From: Nannocystis exedens
GTDB taxonomy: Bacteria; Myxococcota_A; Polyangia; Nannocystales; Nannocystaceae
NCBI RefSeq assembly: GCF_002343915.1
Contig: NZ_NETK01000001.1
Coordinates: 2,490,001 to 2,554,000, forward strand
Reading direction: 5' to 3'
DNA length: 64,000 nucleotides
Shown: positions 1 to 8,315 of the stretch, piece by piece
Numbering within the stretch: position 1 is the stretch's first letter
How the letters are laid out: each line of letters begins with the position of its first letter
Notes under the pieces: model-generated
Database searches by the model: none
What the model was told of the DNA's origin: nothing
Seen by the model: only the letters and a program-made list of their open reading frames with translations
Translations under genes and position numbers: made by a program

Positions 1-87
1 GCGCTCGGCCTCGCCTGCGTCCTCGGCCTGCCGCCCGCCACCGGGCGCACCCCCTTGCAGCTCCTGATCCACCGCAACACCGATTGA
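1..87 (+). CDS. C-terminal end of an unidentified protein (cut by window edge)
   Basis: The first frame is open from base 1 and gives 28 residues ending HRNTD before a TGA at 85-87. The codons are GC-rich at the third position, as in real genes of this window. Too little is left to name a family; the Ala/Gly/Leu/Pro-rich tail has no motif I recognise. It lies on the same strand as the lipoprotein genes that follow, separated from them by a palindromic repeat. Confidence 0.45.
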   Translation, partial: ALGLACVLGLPPATGRTPLQLLIHRNTD

Positions 88-198
88 CGCGGCCTCGCAG
101 CCGGGCCGGGCGAGTGCCCCGCGCGCTCCCGACTCCATCGACACACCACGGAGGGATGACGCGAGGCCGCGGCGGCCTCCCGGCCTGCTGCCGTCTCA

Positions 199-230
199 AC
201 ATGTTTTTCAGGACATGTCCGCTGCGACAT
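199..230. repeat. GGACATGTCC-type palindromic repeat, copy 1
   Basis: An ACATGT half-site is followed by the perfect 10-bp palindrome GGACATGTCC (211-220) and a further GACATG half-site at 226-231. It lies between the partial first gene and the lipoprotein starting at 322. It is one member of a family found throughout the window at gene borders. Confidence 0.7.
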
Positions 231-321
231 GCCGTCTGGCGGCCGCCCGCGCGCGAAGTCGCGGCCGCTCCGCGCACCGTTCCCCTGCCCGTCCGCCGCT
301 CCTCGCGCTACAGTCGCCCGC

Positions 322-1395
322 ATGCTCGCCCGTCCGCGCGCCTGCGCCGCGCTCCTGCTCGGCGCCTGCTCCTCGGTCCCCGCGACCAGCGCCACCTCGA
401 CCGGCACCAGCACCAGCACCGGCACGACCACCGCCGCGACCACCACCCTCGATCCCAGCACCGACGCCCCGACCACCGGCGAACCCGCAGGCTGGACCGT
501 CGCGCTCGAGCCCGGCGTCGACAAGGGCGCGCTCTTCAGCGTGTGGGGCCCGCAGCCGGACGACGTGATCGCCGTCGGCGGCCAGGGCGTCGGCCCGACC
601 TCGAAGGGCCTCGCGCTGCACTGGGACGGCGCCGCCTGGACCGAGCTCGCGCTGCCGCCGGGGACCACGCGGCTCCACTGGCTCGCGGGCGTCGGCGACG
701 CGCTGTGGGCCGTGGGCGAGGCGGGCGTGGCGATCCGGCGCGACGGCGACACCTGGACGACGATCGCCACCGGCGCCGACGTCCCGCTGTGGGGGATCTG
801 GGGCGCCGGGCCCGACGCGATCTGGAGCGTCGGCGGCGACGGCTTCGTCGGCGCTCCTTCCGTGCTGCGCTGGAACGGCGACGCCTGGTCGCCCGAGACC
901 CTCCCGCCGCTCCCCGAGGGCTGCCACGCCCTCTTCAAAATCGTCGGCACGAGCGCCGCCGACGTCACCGCCGTGGGCGACCTCGGCGTCGTCCTGCAGT
1001 ACGACGGCGCCGCGTGGACGCAGCAGGACGTCGGCTCGATCGCCGACCTGATCAGCGTCAGCGGTCCGGCCCACGCGCGCCTCGCCGTCGGCGGGCGAGC
1101 GAACGCGCGACTCGCCTGGTGGGACGGTCAAGATTGGACCGGCGCCACGCTCGATCGACCCGGCCTCTCGGGCGTGTGGATCGACAGCGACGGCGCCGGC
1201 TTCGTCACCGGCTCGGGCGGCCAGATCTTGCGCATCACGACCGGCAGCCTCGAGCCCGAACCCGAGCCGAGCCCGACCCACCTGTTGCTCCACGCCGCGT
1301 TCGGCTTCGCCAAAGGTCCGCGCTTCGCCGTCGGGGGCAACCTCGCCGGCATGCCGCCGCACGTCGGCGTCATCCTCCAGCACCCGGGCCCGTGA
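322..1395 (+). CDS. lipoprotein with beta-propeller-like WDG repeats
   Basis: The 357-residue product starts with a short lipoprotein signal peptide (lipobox LLGAC), then a Thr/Ser-rich linker of about 45 residues that would hold the folded part away from the membrane. The rest is a string of short units of the type hxxVWGxxPDDhhAVGxxGxxxHWDGxxW (x any, h hydrophobic), repeating about every 45-50 residues. This is the look of a sialidase/Kelch-like beta-propeller, common in myxobacterial surface lipoproteins. The start at 322 is chosen because the earlier in-frame start adds an Arg/Pro-rich stretch in front of the signal peptide. The next lipoprotein gene follows after 16 bases. The ligand is unknown. 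Confidence 0.85.
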   Translation: MLARPRACAALLLGACSSVPATSATSTGTSTSTGTTTAATTTLDPSTDAPTTGEPAGWTVALEPGVDKGALFSVWGPQPDDVIAVGGQGVGPTSKGLALHWDGAAWTELALPPGTTRLHWLAGVGDALWAVGEAGVAIRRDGDTWTTIATGADVPLWGIWGAGPDAIWSVGGDGFVGAPSVLRWNGDAWSPETLPPLPEGCHALFKIVGTSAADVTAVGDLGVVLQYDGAAWTQQDVGSIADLISVSGPAHARLAVGGRANARLAWWDGQDWTGATLDRPGLSGVWIDSDGAGFVTGSGGQILRITTGSLEPEPEPSPTHLLLHAAFGFAKGPRFAVGGNLAGMPPHVGVILQHPGP

Positions 1396-1411
1396 GCGCG
1401 TACCATGCCGC

Positions 1412-2146
1412 ATGCGCTTGAACTTGCAGCACGCCCTGCTCCTGCTCGCCGCCGCGGCGTGTACCCCCCACGACGGCGGCACCACCGACGCCTCCGGCAG
1501 CACGACCACCACCGACGCCGCGAGCACGACCGCCGGCACCGGCGAAGACGCCTCGTCGACGACCTCGACCACCGCCGCGACCACCGACGCACCGACCACC
1601 GGCGACCCCACCACGACCGCCACGAGCAGCACCACCGGTGAATCTGCGTACTGCTGGGGCTTCGACGTCGACGCCCCCGCGCCCTTCCTCGAGCTCTACG
1701 ACTTCGAGCACGCCCAGCTCGCCGAGGGCGTCACCCTCCCGCTCGAGTGCGGCGGCCAGGGTTCGTGGATGTTCGGCCTCTACCCCGAGTTCGGCGGCTA
1801 CGAGCCGGCGGGCGACTCGGTCGTCTTCGACCTCACCGTCGACGTCGAGGGCTACAACATCAACCCGGCCGGCCACTTCTTCAGCGGCGAGGTCTACTAC
1901 TACGTCGGCTGCGACGACATCCTCGGCGGCGTCCTCGGCGTGGTCCCGATCATCCCGCCCGACGAGCTCCCCGACCCCGCCGTCCTCGACGGCCTGTCCG
2001 CCGAGGTCCACGTCGAGCTCGACGCCGGCGGCCAGCTCGTCAGCTTCGACGCGACGATGCCCCTGTCCGCGCCGATGGAGCTGACGCAGAACGGCTGCAT
2101 GTTCGGCCTCGCCGATCCGCCCGCCGACCTGCGCGCGCGCCCCTGA
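1412..2146 (+). CDS. lipoprotein with Thr-rich linker, unknown function
   Basis: The 244-residue product has a clear signal peptide with lipobox AAAAC (Cys 17), then about 60 residues almost wholly of Thr, Ser, Ala, Asp and Gly. A globular domain of about 165 residues follows, with two or three Cys and many acidic and Gly/Pro residues. I recognise no family. It sits 16 bases behind another lipoprotein and is probably co-transcribed with it. It is likely an outer-membrane-anchored surface protein. Confidence 0.8.
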   Translation: MRLNLQHALLLLAAAACTPHDGGTTDASGSTTTTDAASTTAGTGEDASSTTSTTAATTDAPTTGDPTTTATSSTTGESAYCWGFDVDAPAPFLELYDFEHAQLAEGVTLPLECGGQGSWMFGLYPEFGGYEPAGDSVVFDLTVDVEGYNINPAGHFFSGEVYYYVGCDDILGGVLGVVPIIPPDELPDPAVLDGLSAEVHVELDAGGQLVSFDATMPLSAPMELTQNGCMFGLADPPADLRARP

Positions 2147-2192
2147 GCGCACCTGTCCCTTCGAACATCTCTGCCACGCGGAGGACCGATCC

Positions 2193-2498
2193 GTGAAGAT
2201 GTACATCCTGATCCGCGCCGACGTCCCGCTCGGGTTCGCCATGGTCGCCTGCGCCCACGCCTCGCTGGCCGCCTACCTGCGCTTCCGCGACGAGCCCGAG
2301 GTCGCGCAGTGGCTCGCCGGTCCGTTCCGCAAGGCCGTGTGCAAGGTCGGCGACGCCGAGTTCGCGGCCGCCAGAGCCGCCGGCGACTTCGTCCTGATCA
2401 CCGAGTCCGCGCTCGGCGGCGCCGAGGTGGCCCTCGCCTTCAAGCCGCGCGCCGAGTGGCCGCGGGCCTTCCAGTTCTTCCCGCTCTACCGCGCGTGA
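2193..2498 (+). CDS. Pth2-like small protein (peptidyl-tRNA hydrolase 2 fold)
   Basis: This 101-residue protein begins KMYILIRADVPLGFAMVACAHASLAAYLRF and then has a WLAG..RKAVCKVGDAEF segment and an ITESALGG segment. The order and spacing match the Pth2 family (basic residue near the start, A-CAHA on helix 1, KVV-like strand, late G-rich loop), although the final Pth2 loop is altered. Pth2 enzymes release peptides from stalled peptidyl-tRNAs; whether this one is active is open. The GTG start at 2193 is supported by GGAGGA at 2180-2185, 7 bases upstream; an ATG two codons later is possible. Confidence 0.75.
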   Translation: MKMYILIRADVPLGFAMVACAHASLAAYLRFRDEPEVAQWLAGPFRKAVCKVGDAEFAAARAAGDFVLITESALGGAEVALAFKPRAEWPRAFQFFPLYRA

Positions 2499-2636
2499 AT
2501 CGGGCCGGCCGCCGGCAATTGCCAATGCCACGACCCGCGAATCGCCGCGAATCGTGGCACTCGATGCACGGTGCCCGTCCATCGATCCGGCCGCCGGTCG
2601 ACGGGCCTCACGGCGCGCCGACCGGTGACCCCGGGC

Positions 2637-3578
2637 TCACACGCCCTCGCAGACCTTCATCGTGCCGTCGAACGCCTGCGGGTTCTGGCACACGTCGACC
2701 GTCGAGCAGCCGCAGACGCCCTCGTAGCACTTGTCGGAGTACATCGTGCCGGCGCAGTCCGAGTCCTGCGCGCAGCCGCAGACGCCGTTGTTGCAGGTGG
2801 TGAAGCCGGGCAGGCCGGACGCCGCGCAGTCGTCGTCCGAGCCGCACTCGCAGCGGCCGGTGCCGGTGTTGCACACCGGGTGGCCGCCCTGCGCCGGGCA
2901 ATCGGTGTTGGCCTCGCACGGGTCGAAGCAGGCCCCGTTGTCGCACTTGGCCCCGGTCTTGCCGCAGACGGTGATCTGCGCCCCGCCCTCGATCGGGTCG
3001 ACCATGATCTCTTCCTGCGTCAGGGTCGAGCACATGATGATGTCGCTCGGGACGATGGCGCACTTGCCGACGCCGTCGCCGATGTCGACGCAGGCGTAGC
3101 CCATCATGCAGTCCGCCTGGGCCGCGCAGTCGAGCACCCACCCGCTGATGGTCGCGTTGCACTGCGTGTCGGTCGAGCAGGTGGAGGCTGCGCCGACGCA
3201 GCGGCTGTTCTGGCAGGTGAAACCCATGTCCACGCCCTGGATCGTGCAGTCCGCATCCCCGGCGCACTCCTCCTGGCAGAACTGACCGTTGCCGCCCGCC
3301 GTCGGGTCCTCCGTCGTCGGGCCCGCGGTCGTCGGCACGGTCTCGGTGTCGGTGCCGGGCGTGGTGTCGGTGCCGGGCGTGGTGTCGGTGCCGGCCGTGC
3401 CCGCCGTGTCGTCCGTCCCGCCCATCGTCTGGGTCGCCTGGGTCGCCGAGCCCTGGGTCGTATCCGTAGCGACGCCGGTCTCCGTGTCGCCGCCCTTGTC
3501 GTCACCGCAGCCGAGCGGCGCGAGCAGAGCCACGAACAGAGGAATCACCGGCGTCTTCACAAGAAATGAGAGTTGCAT
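2637..3578 (-). CDS. Cys-rich lipoprotein with tandem CxxDxDC-type repeats
   Basis: The 313-residue product starts with a signal peptide ending in lipobox LAPLGC, followed by a Thr/Gly/Asp linker of about 70 residues that includes a tandem GTDTTP repeat. The remaining 210 residues are very Cys-rich, with repeated units such as C..DADC, C...TQC and CGC..DSDC, the pattern seen in myxobacterial Cys-rich surface proteins that probably fold around disulfides. It is convergent with the Pth2-like gene. No enzyme motif is visible. Confidence 0.85.
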   Translation of the reverse strand: MQLSFLVKTPVIPLFVALLAPLGCGDDKGGDTETGVATDTTQGSATQATQTMGGTDDTAGTAGTDTTPGTDTTPGTDTETVPTTAGPTTEDPTAGGNGQFCQEECAGDADCTIQGVDMGFTCQNSRCVGAASTCSTDTQCNATISGWVLDCAAQADCMMGYACVDIGDGVGKCAIVPSDIIMCSTLTQEEIMVDPIEGGAQITVCGKTGAKCDNGACFDPCEANTDCPAQGGHPVCNTGTGRCECGSDDDCAASGLPGFTTCNNGVCGCAQDSDCAGTMYSDKCYEGVCGCSTVDVCQNPQAFDGTMKVCEGV

Positions 3579-4009
3579 GGCCGCGAGGGTACATCACACC
3601 GCCGCCGCGGGCCACGCGCGGGATCGCAATGTGCGATGTGTTCTTTGAGACATATAGAACGTGTTTCGCACACTCCCCCATTTGCATGATTTTTTCGTCC
3701 CGAGGTGAATAATCACAGCAGGCTCGGCCGCGCTCCGCGTGGCGGTGCTCGGAGAAGCGCAGCGAGCTCGACCATGACCCGCGTGCCTCCCACGGGCCGC
3801 CGGAGTGGGGCAATGCGAGTTATCCCGCGAATGCACGCAGCCGTGCCGTTTGCGGCGATTACCGCGTTTCGGCAGGATCCTCGGGTTCCCGCGTGCGCGG
3901 TCCGTCGCGTGCCCCGCCGCGACGACTGTCCACGCGCGCCCGGGCCCCTGGGGCCGCTCGCGCCCGGTCGGACGCGGTCTCGCCATTCATTCGGGCCCCC
4001 CGCGTCCGC
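3579..4009. other. non-coding stretch
   Basis: Only short overlapping frames without recognisable motifs occur here. The part next to 3578 is less GC-rich than its surroundings (around 3640-3715) and should hold the promoter of the Cys-rich lipoprotein gene. I see no RNA gene or clear terminator. Confidence 0.4.
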
Positions 4010-4462
4010 TCACATCGCCGCGATCGCGTCGTGGACCCGCTCGAGCGCCAGCCCGAACGCGAACCACACCGGCACGTAGTCGAAGCGGATCAGCCCGTGG
4101 AGGTGATATCGCGAATAGCTGTAGTCCCACGGGCAGCGACCGGTCAATCGACACAGGGCCGCCCCGGCCACGTACTCGACGGCGAAGATCAGCACGGTCC
4201 ACAGCGCGCCGCGCCCGTACCACGGCCAGGCTCGGATGGCCTCGTGGATCCGCTCGAACGCCAGCCCGCCCACGCCGTACAGCGGGAACATCCACAGGTA
4301 CGTGTGTCCGAGCAGCCGCAGACGCTGCTCGCGGCTCAGCTTCTGCGGCCCGACGTCGTCGCCCAGATCGCCGCGCACGCCGGTGATCAGCGCGCACAAC
4401 GCGGTCCAGAGGATCTCCGCGCACCAGCCGAACGCTCCGTACACGAGAAGGTGGTGGGCCAT
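4010..4462 (-). CDS. CmpB-type (putative ABC-transporter type IV) membrane protein
   Basis: The 150-residue protein starts MAHHLLVYGAFGWCAEILWT and shows the conserved order of the ABC_trans_CmpB family: an FGWCxEIhWT motif in the first membrane segment, a TYLWMFPLYG segment, a central helix, and a WDYSYSRYHLHGLIRFDY motif before the last membrane helix. Four membrane helices are likely. The family's role is poorly known despite the name. The ATG at 4462 is chosen because the open frame upstream is Arg-rich noise. No partner transporter gene is next to it. Confidence 0.8.
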   Translation of the reverse strand: MAHHLLVYGAFGWCAEILWTALCALITGVRGDLGDDVGPQKLSREQRLRLLGHTYLWMFPLYGVGGLAFERIHEAIRAWPWYGRGALWTVLIFAVEYVAGAALCRLTGRCPWDYSYSRYHLHGLIRFDYVPVWFAFGLALERVHDAIAAM

Positions 4463-4805
4463 GAGGACCTCGCACGACGTCGAGCCCGAGAGATGACGCG
4501 GTCCCGCAGCCTCGCAAGCGGCCTTGGCCACCTCGTGCCGCGCCCCTCGCCCGCCCGGGAGCGCCGGGCTCGATCGGCGCGTGGATGCCTGGTCGCCGGC
4601 CGAGCCCCGCCTATCGCTCGCCCGACCTCGCGCAGCCGGCGTCGACCCTACGGCCCGACCCTCCCGGGACGGCGGGCCTCGCCCGCAGGCACCGGTCCGT
4701 CGGCGCGAGCGCCCGTTCGTCCGCCGTTCCCGCGGCCCCCGTCCGCCGGTCGTGCATATCCCTTCCGCCATGCCCGGAGGGCCATGTCCCGTGAGACATC
4801 TCAAT
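4463..4805. other. non-coding stretch with a palindromic repeat
   Basis: The stretch is GC-rich and has no convincing gene on either strand. It contains the palindrome copy at 4781-4802 near its end and must carry the promoter of the CmpB-type gene at its left end. Confidence 0.4.
4781..4802. repeat. CATGTCC/GGACATG-type palindrome
   Basis: The sequence CATGTCC-CGT-GAGACAT is an imperfect paired copy of the dispersed palindrome family. It lies just beyond the end of a decayed leftward gene. Confidence 0.65.
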
Positions 4806-5310
4806 GCCGCCGTCGCCGCGCGGTCGCCCGTCCGATCGACGCCGGCAAGTCCCAGCGCTGGATCAGGCCCTTCTGCGGCTGCAGGGGCTCGGCGGGCACG
4901 CAGTCGAGCTTGCCGCGCGGGCGACGGCGACGCGCCCCTGGTCGGGCATGGTGGCGAACACCTCGAAGATCCCGGTGAACGGCTCGATGGCCAGGACCTC
5001 GAGCGACGACATCGACGCATACACGAGGCCGGTGAACGCGTCCTGGCCGAGCCCGGCGCCCCGAGCGCCGGGCTCGATGACGGACTCCGACTGCTGGTGA
5101 GGACATCGTGGCGGAACAGCGCCTCGACCCGCGACCAGCAGGTGCGCGGGACCCACCGGCGCCTACGCCGTCACCGCGCCGGGAAATTGTGGACCACCGC
5201 CACCGTGCCCTGCACGAGGTCGGCCGTGTTGTACTCGCCGTTCGGTAGCCGACGTAAGCACGCGGTCGAGAGTCCGCAGCCGAACCGACGACCCTGACCG
5301 CTGCTCCAAG
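4803..5310 (-). pseudogene. frameshifted remnant, possibly SMP-30/beta-propeller-like
   Basis: On the minus strand three frames carry pieces that read as one protein. The first (about 5165-5300) contains RLPNGEYNTADLVQGTVAVV and ends in a stop. The second (about 4930-5100) contains FTGLVYASMSSLEVLAIEPF followed by TGIFEVFATMPDQG. The third ends with KGLIQRWDLPASIGRA. At least two frameshifts are needed to join them. The text resembles a strictosidine-synthase/SMP-30-like propeller, but this is a guess. The missing N-terminus and the shifts mark it as a dead gene. Confidence 0.5.
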
Positions 5311-5413
5311 CCGCCCACGCCCCTTCCGGGGCAGCCCCTGCTTGTCGTCGACGCCGACGCCCGCCTCGCGGGCCTGGCGATCACCGCCGGTGTGTCGCAC
5401 CCTGCTGTCGAGA

Positions 5414-6262
5414 ATGCCGCTCGTCAGCCGCTCGCCATCGCCCGCGCTCGCCCCGTTCGTCGCCTCGATATGGCGCTTCCGGGGCCGTTTCGGCCACGCG
5501 TACGAGCGCGTCCTGCCCACGGGCACCATGCAGATCCTCGTGAATCTGCACGAGGACGAGATGCGCTTGTACCCGGGCGAGGGCGACGCGGTCGTTCATC
5601 GCCTGCGCGGCGCCATCGTGTGCGGCGCCCACACCAAGTCCGTGGCCATCGACACGGACGAGCAGCGCGACATCGTCGGGATCAATTTTCGGCCCGGCGG
5701 TGCGTTTCCCTTCCTCGCTGCCCCGGCCGATGCGACCGAGACGCACGTCGAGCTCGACGCGCTGTGGGGCCGTCCGGGGGCCCTCCTGCGCGAACGGTTG
5801 CTCGCGGCCGCCGACACGGAGGCGATCTTGCGGACCTTCGAGGATGCGCTGCTCGCCCAGGCGATCAAGCCGCTGGAGCCCGATCCGTCCGTCCTGTTCG
5901 CCGTGAGCTCGTTCGGTCGCGGGATCGGCGTGACCCAGGTGACGAAGCAGCTCGGGATGACCTCCGCGCGCTTCATCCGTCATTTTCAGAAGATCGTGGG
6001 GCTCACGCCGAAACGTTTCGCCCGCGTGCTCCGATTTCATCGCGTGCTCGACGTCGCCAGCCAGGGGCGGCGGATCGACTGGGCGAGGGTGGCCGTCGAG
6101 TCCGGCTATTTCGACCAGGCGCACCTGATCCACGAGTTTCGCGAGTTCTCGGGGATGAACCCGACGGCGTACCGGCCACGGTCGCACGTCGACTCGACGC
6201 ACGTGCCGCTCGTCGCCCGTGAAATTTCTACAATCCCCGCGACGGCCGCACCCGCACGATGA
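5414..6262 (+). CDS. AraC-family transcriptional regulator
   Basis: The 282-residue protein has an N-terminal sensor part (about 1-150, with FVASIWRFRG and an LPTGTMQILVNL segment) of the kind found in DUF6597-type AraC proteins. The C-terminal AraC helix-turn-helix pair (about 175-260) includes TSARFIRHFQKIVGLTPKRF, YFDQAHLIHEFREFSGMNP and the closing P.AYR. The ATG at 5414 is preferred to an upstream in-frame start because the added residues are not conserved-looking. The gene for a cupin protein starts 4 bases after its stop, so the two form an operon and the regulator may respond to a related ligand. Confidence 0.88.
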   Translation: MPLVSRSPSPALAPFVASIWRFRGRFGHAYERVLPTGTMQILVNLHEDEMRLYPGEGDAVVHRLRGAIVCGAHTKSVAIDTDEQRDIVGINFRPGGAFPFLAAPADATETHVELDALWGRPGALLRERLLAAADTEAILRTFEDALLAQAIKPLEPDPSVLFAVSSFGRGIGVTQVTKQLGMTSARFIRHFQKIVGLTPKRFARVLRFHRVLDVASQGRRIDWARVAVESGYFDQAHLIHEFREFSGMNPTAYRPRSHVDSTHVPLVAREISTIPATAAPAR

Positions 6263-6266
6263 CGGC

Positions 6267-6683
6267 ATGACGACCGACACCAAACACCTCTCGGCCTTCA
6301 CCCTCGCGCGCACTTACGTCCACCTGTCGAACCTGGGCGGTGCGTCCGCCGTCGATGTCGACGAACACTTCTGGGAGACGCTCATGCAGCGCGACGACCT
6401 GCTGGAGGGTCGCTTGCTCGGGTTGTTCCACCTGGAACAGGACTCGGATCACTGCGAGATGCACCCCGCGGGCGACGAGATCCTGATCCTGCTCTCGGGG
6501 GCCATCGACGTGGTCTTCCACGAGGCCGATGGAGATCGCGTCGCGCAGCTGCGCGATTTTCAGACATGCATCGTACCGCAGGGTGTCTGGCACCGCGTGC
6601 GGGTGCAGGCCCCGTCCCAGCTGATCTTCATCACCCCGGGCAAGGGGACCGAGACACGCCCTCCGTCCGAGGACGCCGCATGA
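6267..6683 (+). CDS. cupin-domain protein
   Basis: This 138-residue protein carries one cupin barrel. Motif 1 is seen in DSDHCEMHPAGDEILILLSGAIDV (residues about 62-85), with His, Glu and metal-type spacing, and motif 2 in VPQGVWHRVRV (about 110-120). Such proteins bind a metal and act as sensors, isomerases or dioxygenases; the substrate cannot be read from sequence. The ATG at 6267 follows the AraC stop by 4 bases, which suggests translational coupling. Confidence 0.8.
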   Translation: MTTDTKHLSAFTLARTYVHLSNLGGASAVDVDEHFWETLMQRDDLLEGRLLGLFHLEQDSDHCEMHPAGDEILILLSGAIDVVFHEADGDRVAQLRDFQTCIVPQGVWHRVRVQAPSQLIFITPGKGTETRPPSEDAA

Positions 6684-7002
6684 AGCCGACGAGCGGCAAC
6701 GCCGAGTCCGGCGAGGAACGCTACGCTGTTCGTGTCGGCGACGCGGTTGCTCTCCATGGGCCCCCGGCCCGTACTTGCGCCCCAAGCTCTTGAGCGACGC
6801 CCCGCGAGGGCATGGCCTGCAGGACAGGTCCCAACAACCCCACGCGGCGCAGGCCACGTGCCAGGAGCACGGTCTCCATCGACGACGGGGCACCGTGCAA
6901 CACCGGAGGCCGCGTCATGCGTCGGCCCGAGAGGAAGCCCGCAAGTCGTATACGGGATTTTCGCACGCACGGTTTGAGCGGGGGTCTTACCCGACTCTTC
7001 CG
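6684..7002. other. non-coding stretch
   Basis: Short frames on both strands overlap here but none has a recognisable domain or start signal. It is a boundary between the rightward AraC-cupin operon and the leftward gene ending at 7003. No terminator hairpin stands out. Confidence 0.35.
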
Positions 7003-7614
7003 CTACTGGCTGGTCAGCAATCGTTTCACACCCGCTCGAACTCGGGAAGTACGGCCGGAATTCCTTCCCGTGGTGAGAAATAGGACGCCGGCGGCGGCGG
7101 TGAGACCAAGACCGACGCCGTACACCCGGCCCGAAGTTCTCCCGTCCGGTTCACCCGCCCGCGGTCCTGGCGGCCGGATCGCTGCGGCGAGTGACCCGGC
7201 GGGGGACCCGCCGGCAGGGGAATCTGCCGTTGCGACGGGGATTCCGGCGGGCGTCGTATCCGACGCGGCGGCACAGGTGACGCCTGCCCGCTTGACCCTG
7301 TCGACGTCCCGGGCCTCGATCTCTGTCCATGCCGCGCGCTCCTCGGCGTCCGCGAACGGCCCGCTCGCCAACAGCTCACGGGTCAGCTCAAGGGCGTGGC
7401 AGAGGTGTTCGCCCTCGCCGGTCGCTCCGTGCAGGGCGATGAGGCTAGCGTGCGCGCCGTGAAGTGCGTCCGGGCGGTGGACGCTCGGGTCAGCGGCCAG
7501 CTCGCGGAAGAGGTCGAGGGCCTTGCGGAAGTCTCCGGCGTTAAAGGCCGCGTCGGCCGCCTCCTGTGATGGCGGCGCGAGCATCGTCAGGGCAAGCGTG
7601 AAGCGCATCAGCAT
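7003..7614 (-). CDS. TPR-like protein with C-terminal membrane segment, possibly truncated
   Basis: The 203-residue product begins with a signal-like stretch, then a tetratricopeptide-like part (AADAAFNAGDFRKALDLFREL and HLCHALELTRELL, about residues 17-85), a Pro/Ala linker, and a segment VYGVGLGLTAAAGVLFLT (about 160-180) that looks like the beginning of a membrane anchor. The last 20 residues are basic and atypical, so the original C-terminus may have been lost by a frameshift. A GTAGGAG ribosome site 7 bases before the ATG overlaps the stop of a decayed upstream reading frame. Function unknown. Confidence 0.6.
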   Translation of the reverse strand: MLMRFTLALTMLAPPSQEAADAAFNAGDFRKALDLFRELAADPSVHRPDALHGAHASLIALHGATGEGEHLCHALELTRELLASGPFADAEERAAWTEIEARDVDRVKRAGVTCAAASDTTPAGIPVATADSPAGGSPAGSLAAAIRPPGPRAGEPDGRTSGRVYGVGLGLTAAAGVLFLTTGRNSGRTSRVRAGVKRLLTSQ

Positions 7615-7623
7615 GGCGGGCTC

Positions 7624-7780
7624 CTACGTAGCATCAAAGAAGACGTGGCGGCGGGGGTTCTCGGCGCGGATGTGGAGGCCGGCGAGTGCGTCGCGGATAC
7701 ACCGCGCGTGCGGCGAGTCGGACGGGAAGTTGCTGAACTCGGCGCAACGCTCTCCTGACGACTCGCGCGGAGCTGTGTGT
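7624..7780 (-). pseudogene. C-terminal remnant of an unknown gene
   Basis: One minus-strand frame ends with CAEFSNFPSDSPHARCIRDA then LAGLHIRAENPRRHVFFDAT and a TAG at 7624-7626, directly before the ribosome site of the next gene. The text looks like genuine coding sequence, but upstream the frame cannot be joined to a start. It was probably the gene preceding the TPR-like gene in an operon. Confidence 0.4.
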
Positions 7781-7905
7781 CGCCGTTCTGCGAGGCCGCG
7801 AGCTCGGGCTCCGCGGCGGTCGGGCGCTCCGCGATCGGGGCAACGTTCAGGCCGAACTCCACCCTCGCGTGCGCCTCGGGCCCAAAGATCGTCGGCGTCG
7901 TCGCA

Positions 7906-8160
7906 GCTGCAGCAATAATTTCGATGGGACTACACCGTTGCTGACTCTTCGCGTCGGTATCCGACGACCTCGACGCGTTCTCGCCCGGCCCACTCGATTG
8001 CTCCTCGTTGCCGCTCCTTTGGAGGGCCCTCCTGATGAGCGACGCCGTTGCCGCCGGCGCAGCAAGATTTTCGACGCCGCTACACCGTTGCTGACTCGTC
8101 GCCGCGGTGCCCCGCCTACTCGATTGCTCCCCGTTGCCGCTTCTCTTGATGATTTGGTTG
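7906..8160. repeat. two-copy imperfect tandem repeat (period about 126-150 bp)
   Basis: TACACCGTTGCTGACTC occurs at 7931 and again at 8081, and ACTCGATTGCTCC at 7992 and 8118, in the same order and followed by CGTTGCCGCT in both copies. The second copy lacks 24 bases between the two blocks. The surroundings (GCAGCA-n-ATTTTCGA before each block) are also shared. No gene explains the repeat; it sits in a decayed stretch. Confidence 0.7.
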
Positions 8161-8315
8161 ATCATGCTCTTGATTCACGGACTCGCCCTGCTCTCTAAAT
8201 TTCGCGGGGCCCGTGTCTCACACGACATTGGCAGGTAGGGGACGTAGAGCATTTCTTCCGCCAAACCCGGGCGCGACGTTGAGGCGGTTCGATGCGTGCG
8301 CCGGGCCGGTCGCGC

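Noticed and set aside
84..1421. Long open frame overlapping the beta-propeller lipoprotein
   Set aside because: Arg/His-rich text without motifs; it is the out-of-frame shadow of the real gene in GC-rich DNA.
7906..8160. CRISPR array
   Set aside because: Only two imperfect copies about 150 bases apart; no short regular repeats with unique spacers and no cas genes in the window.
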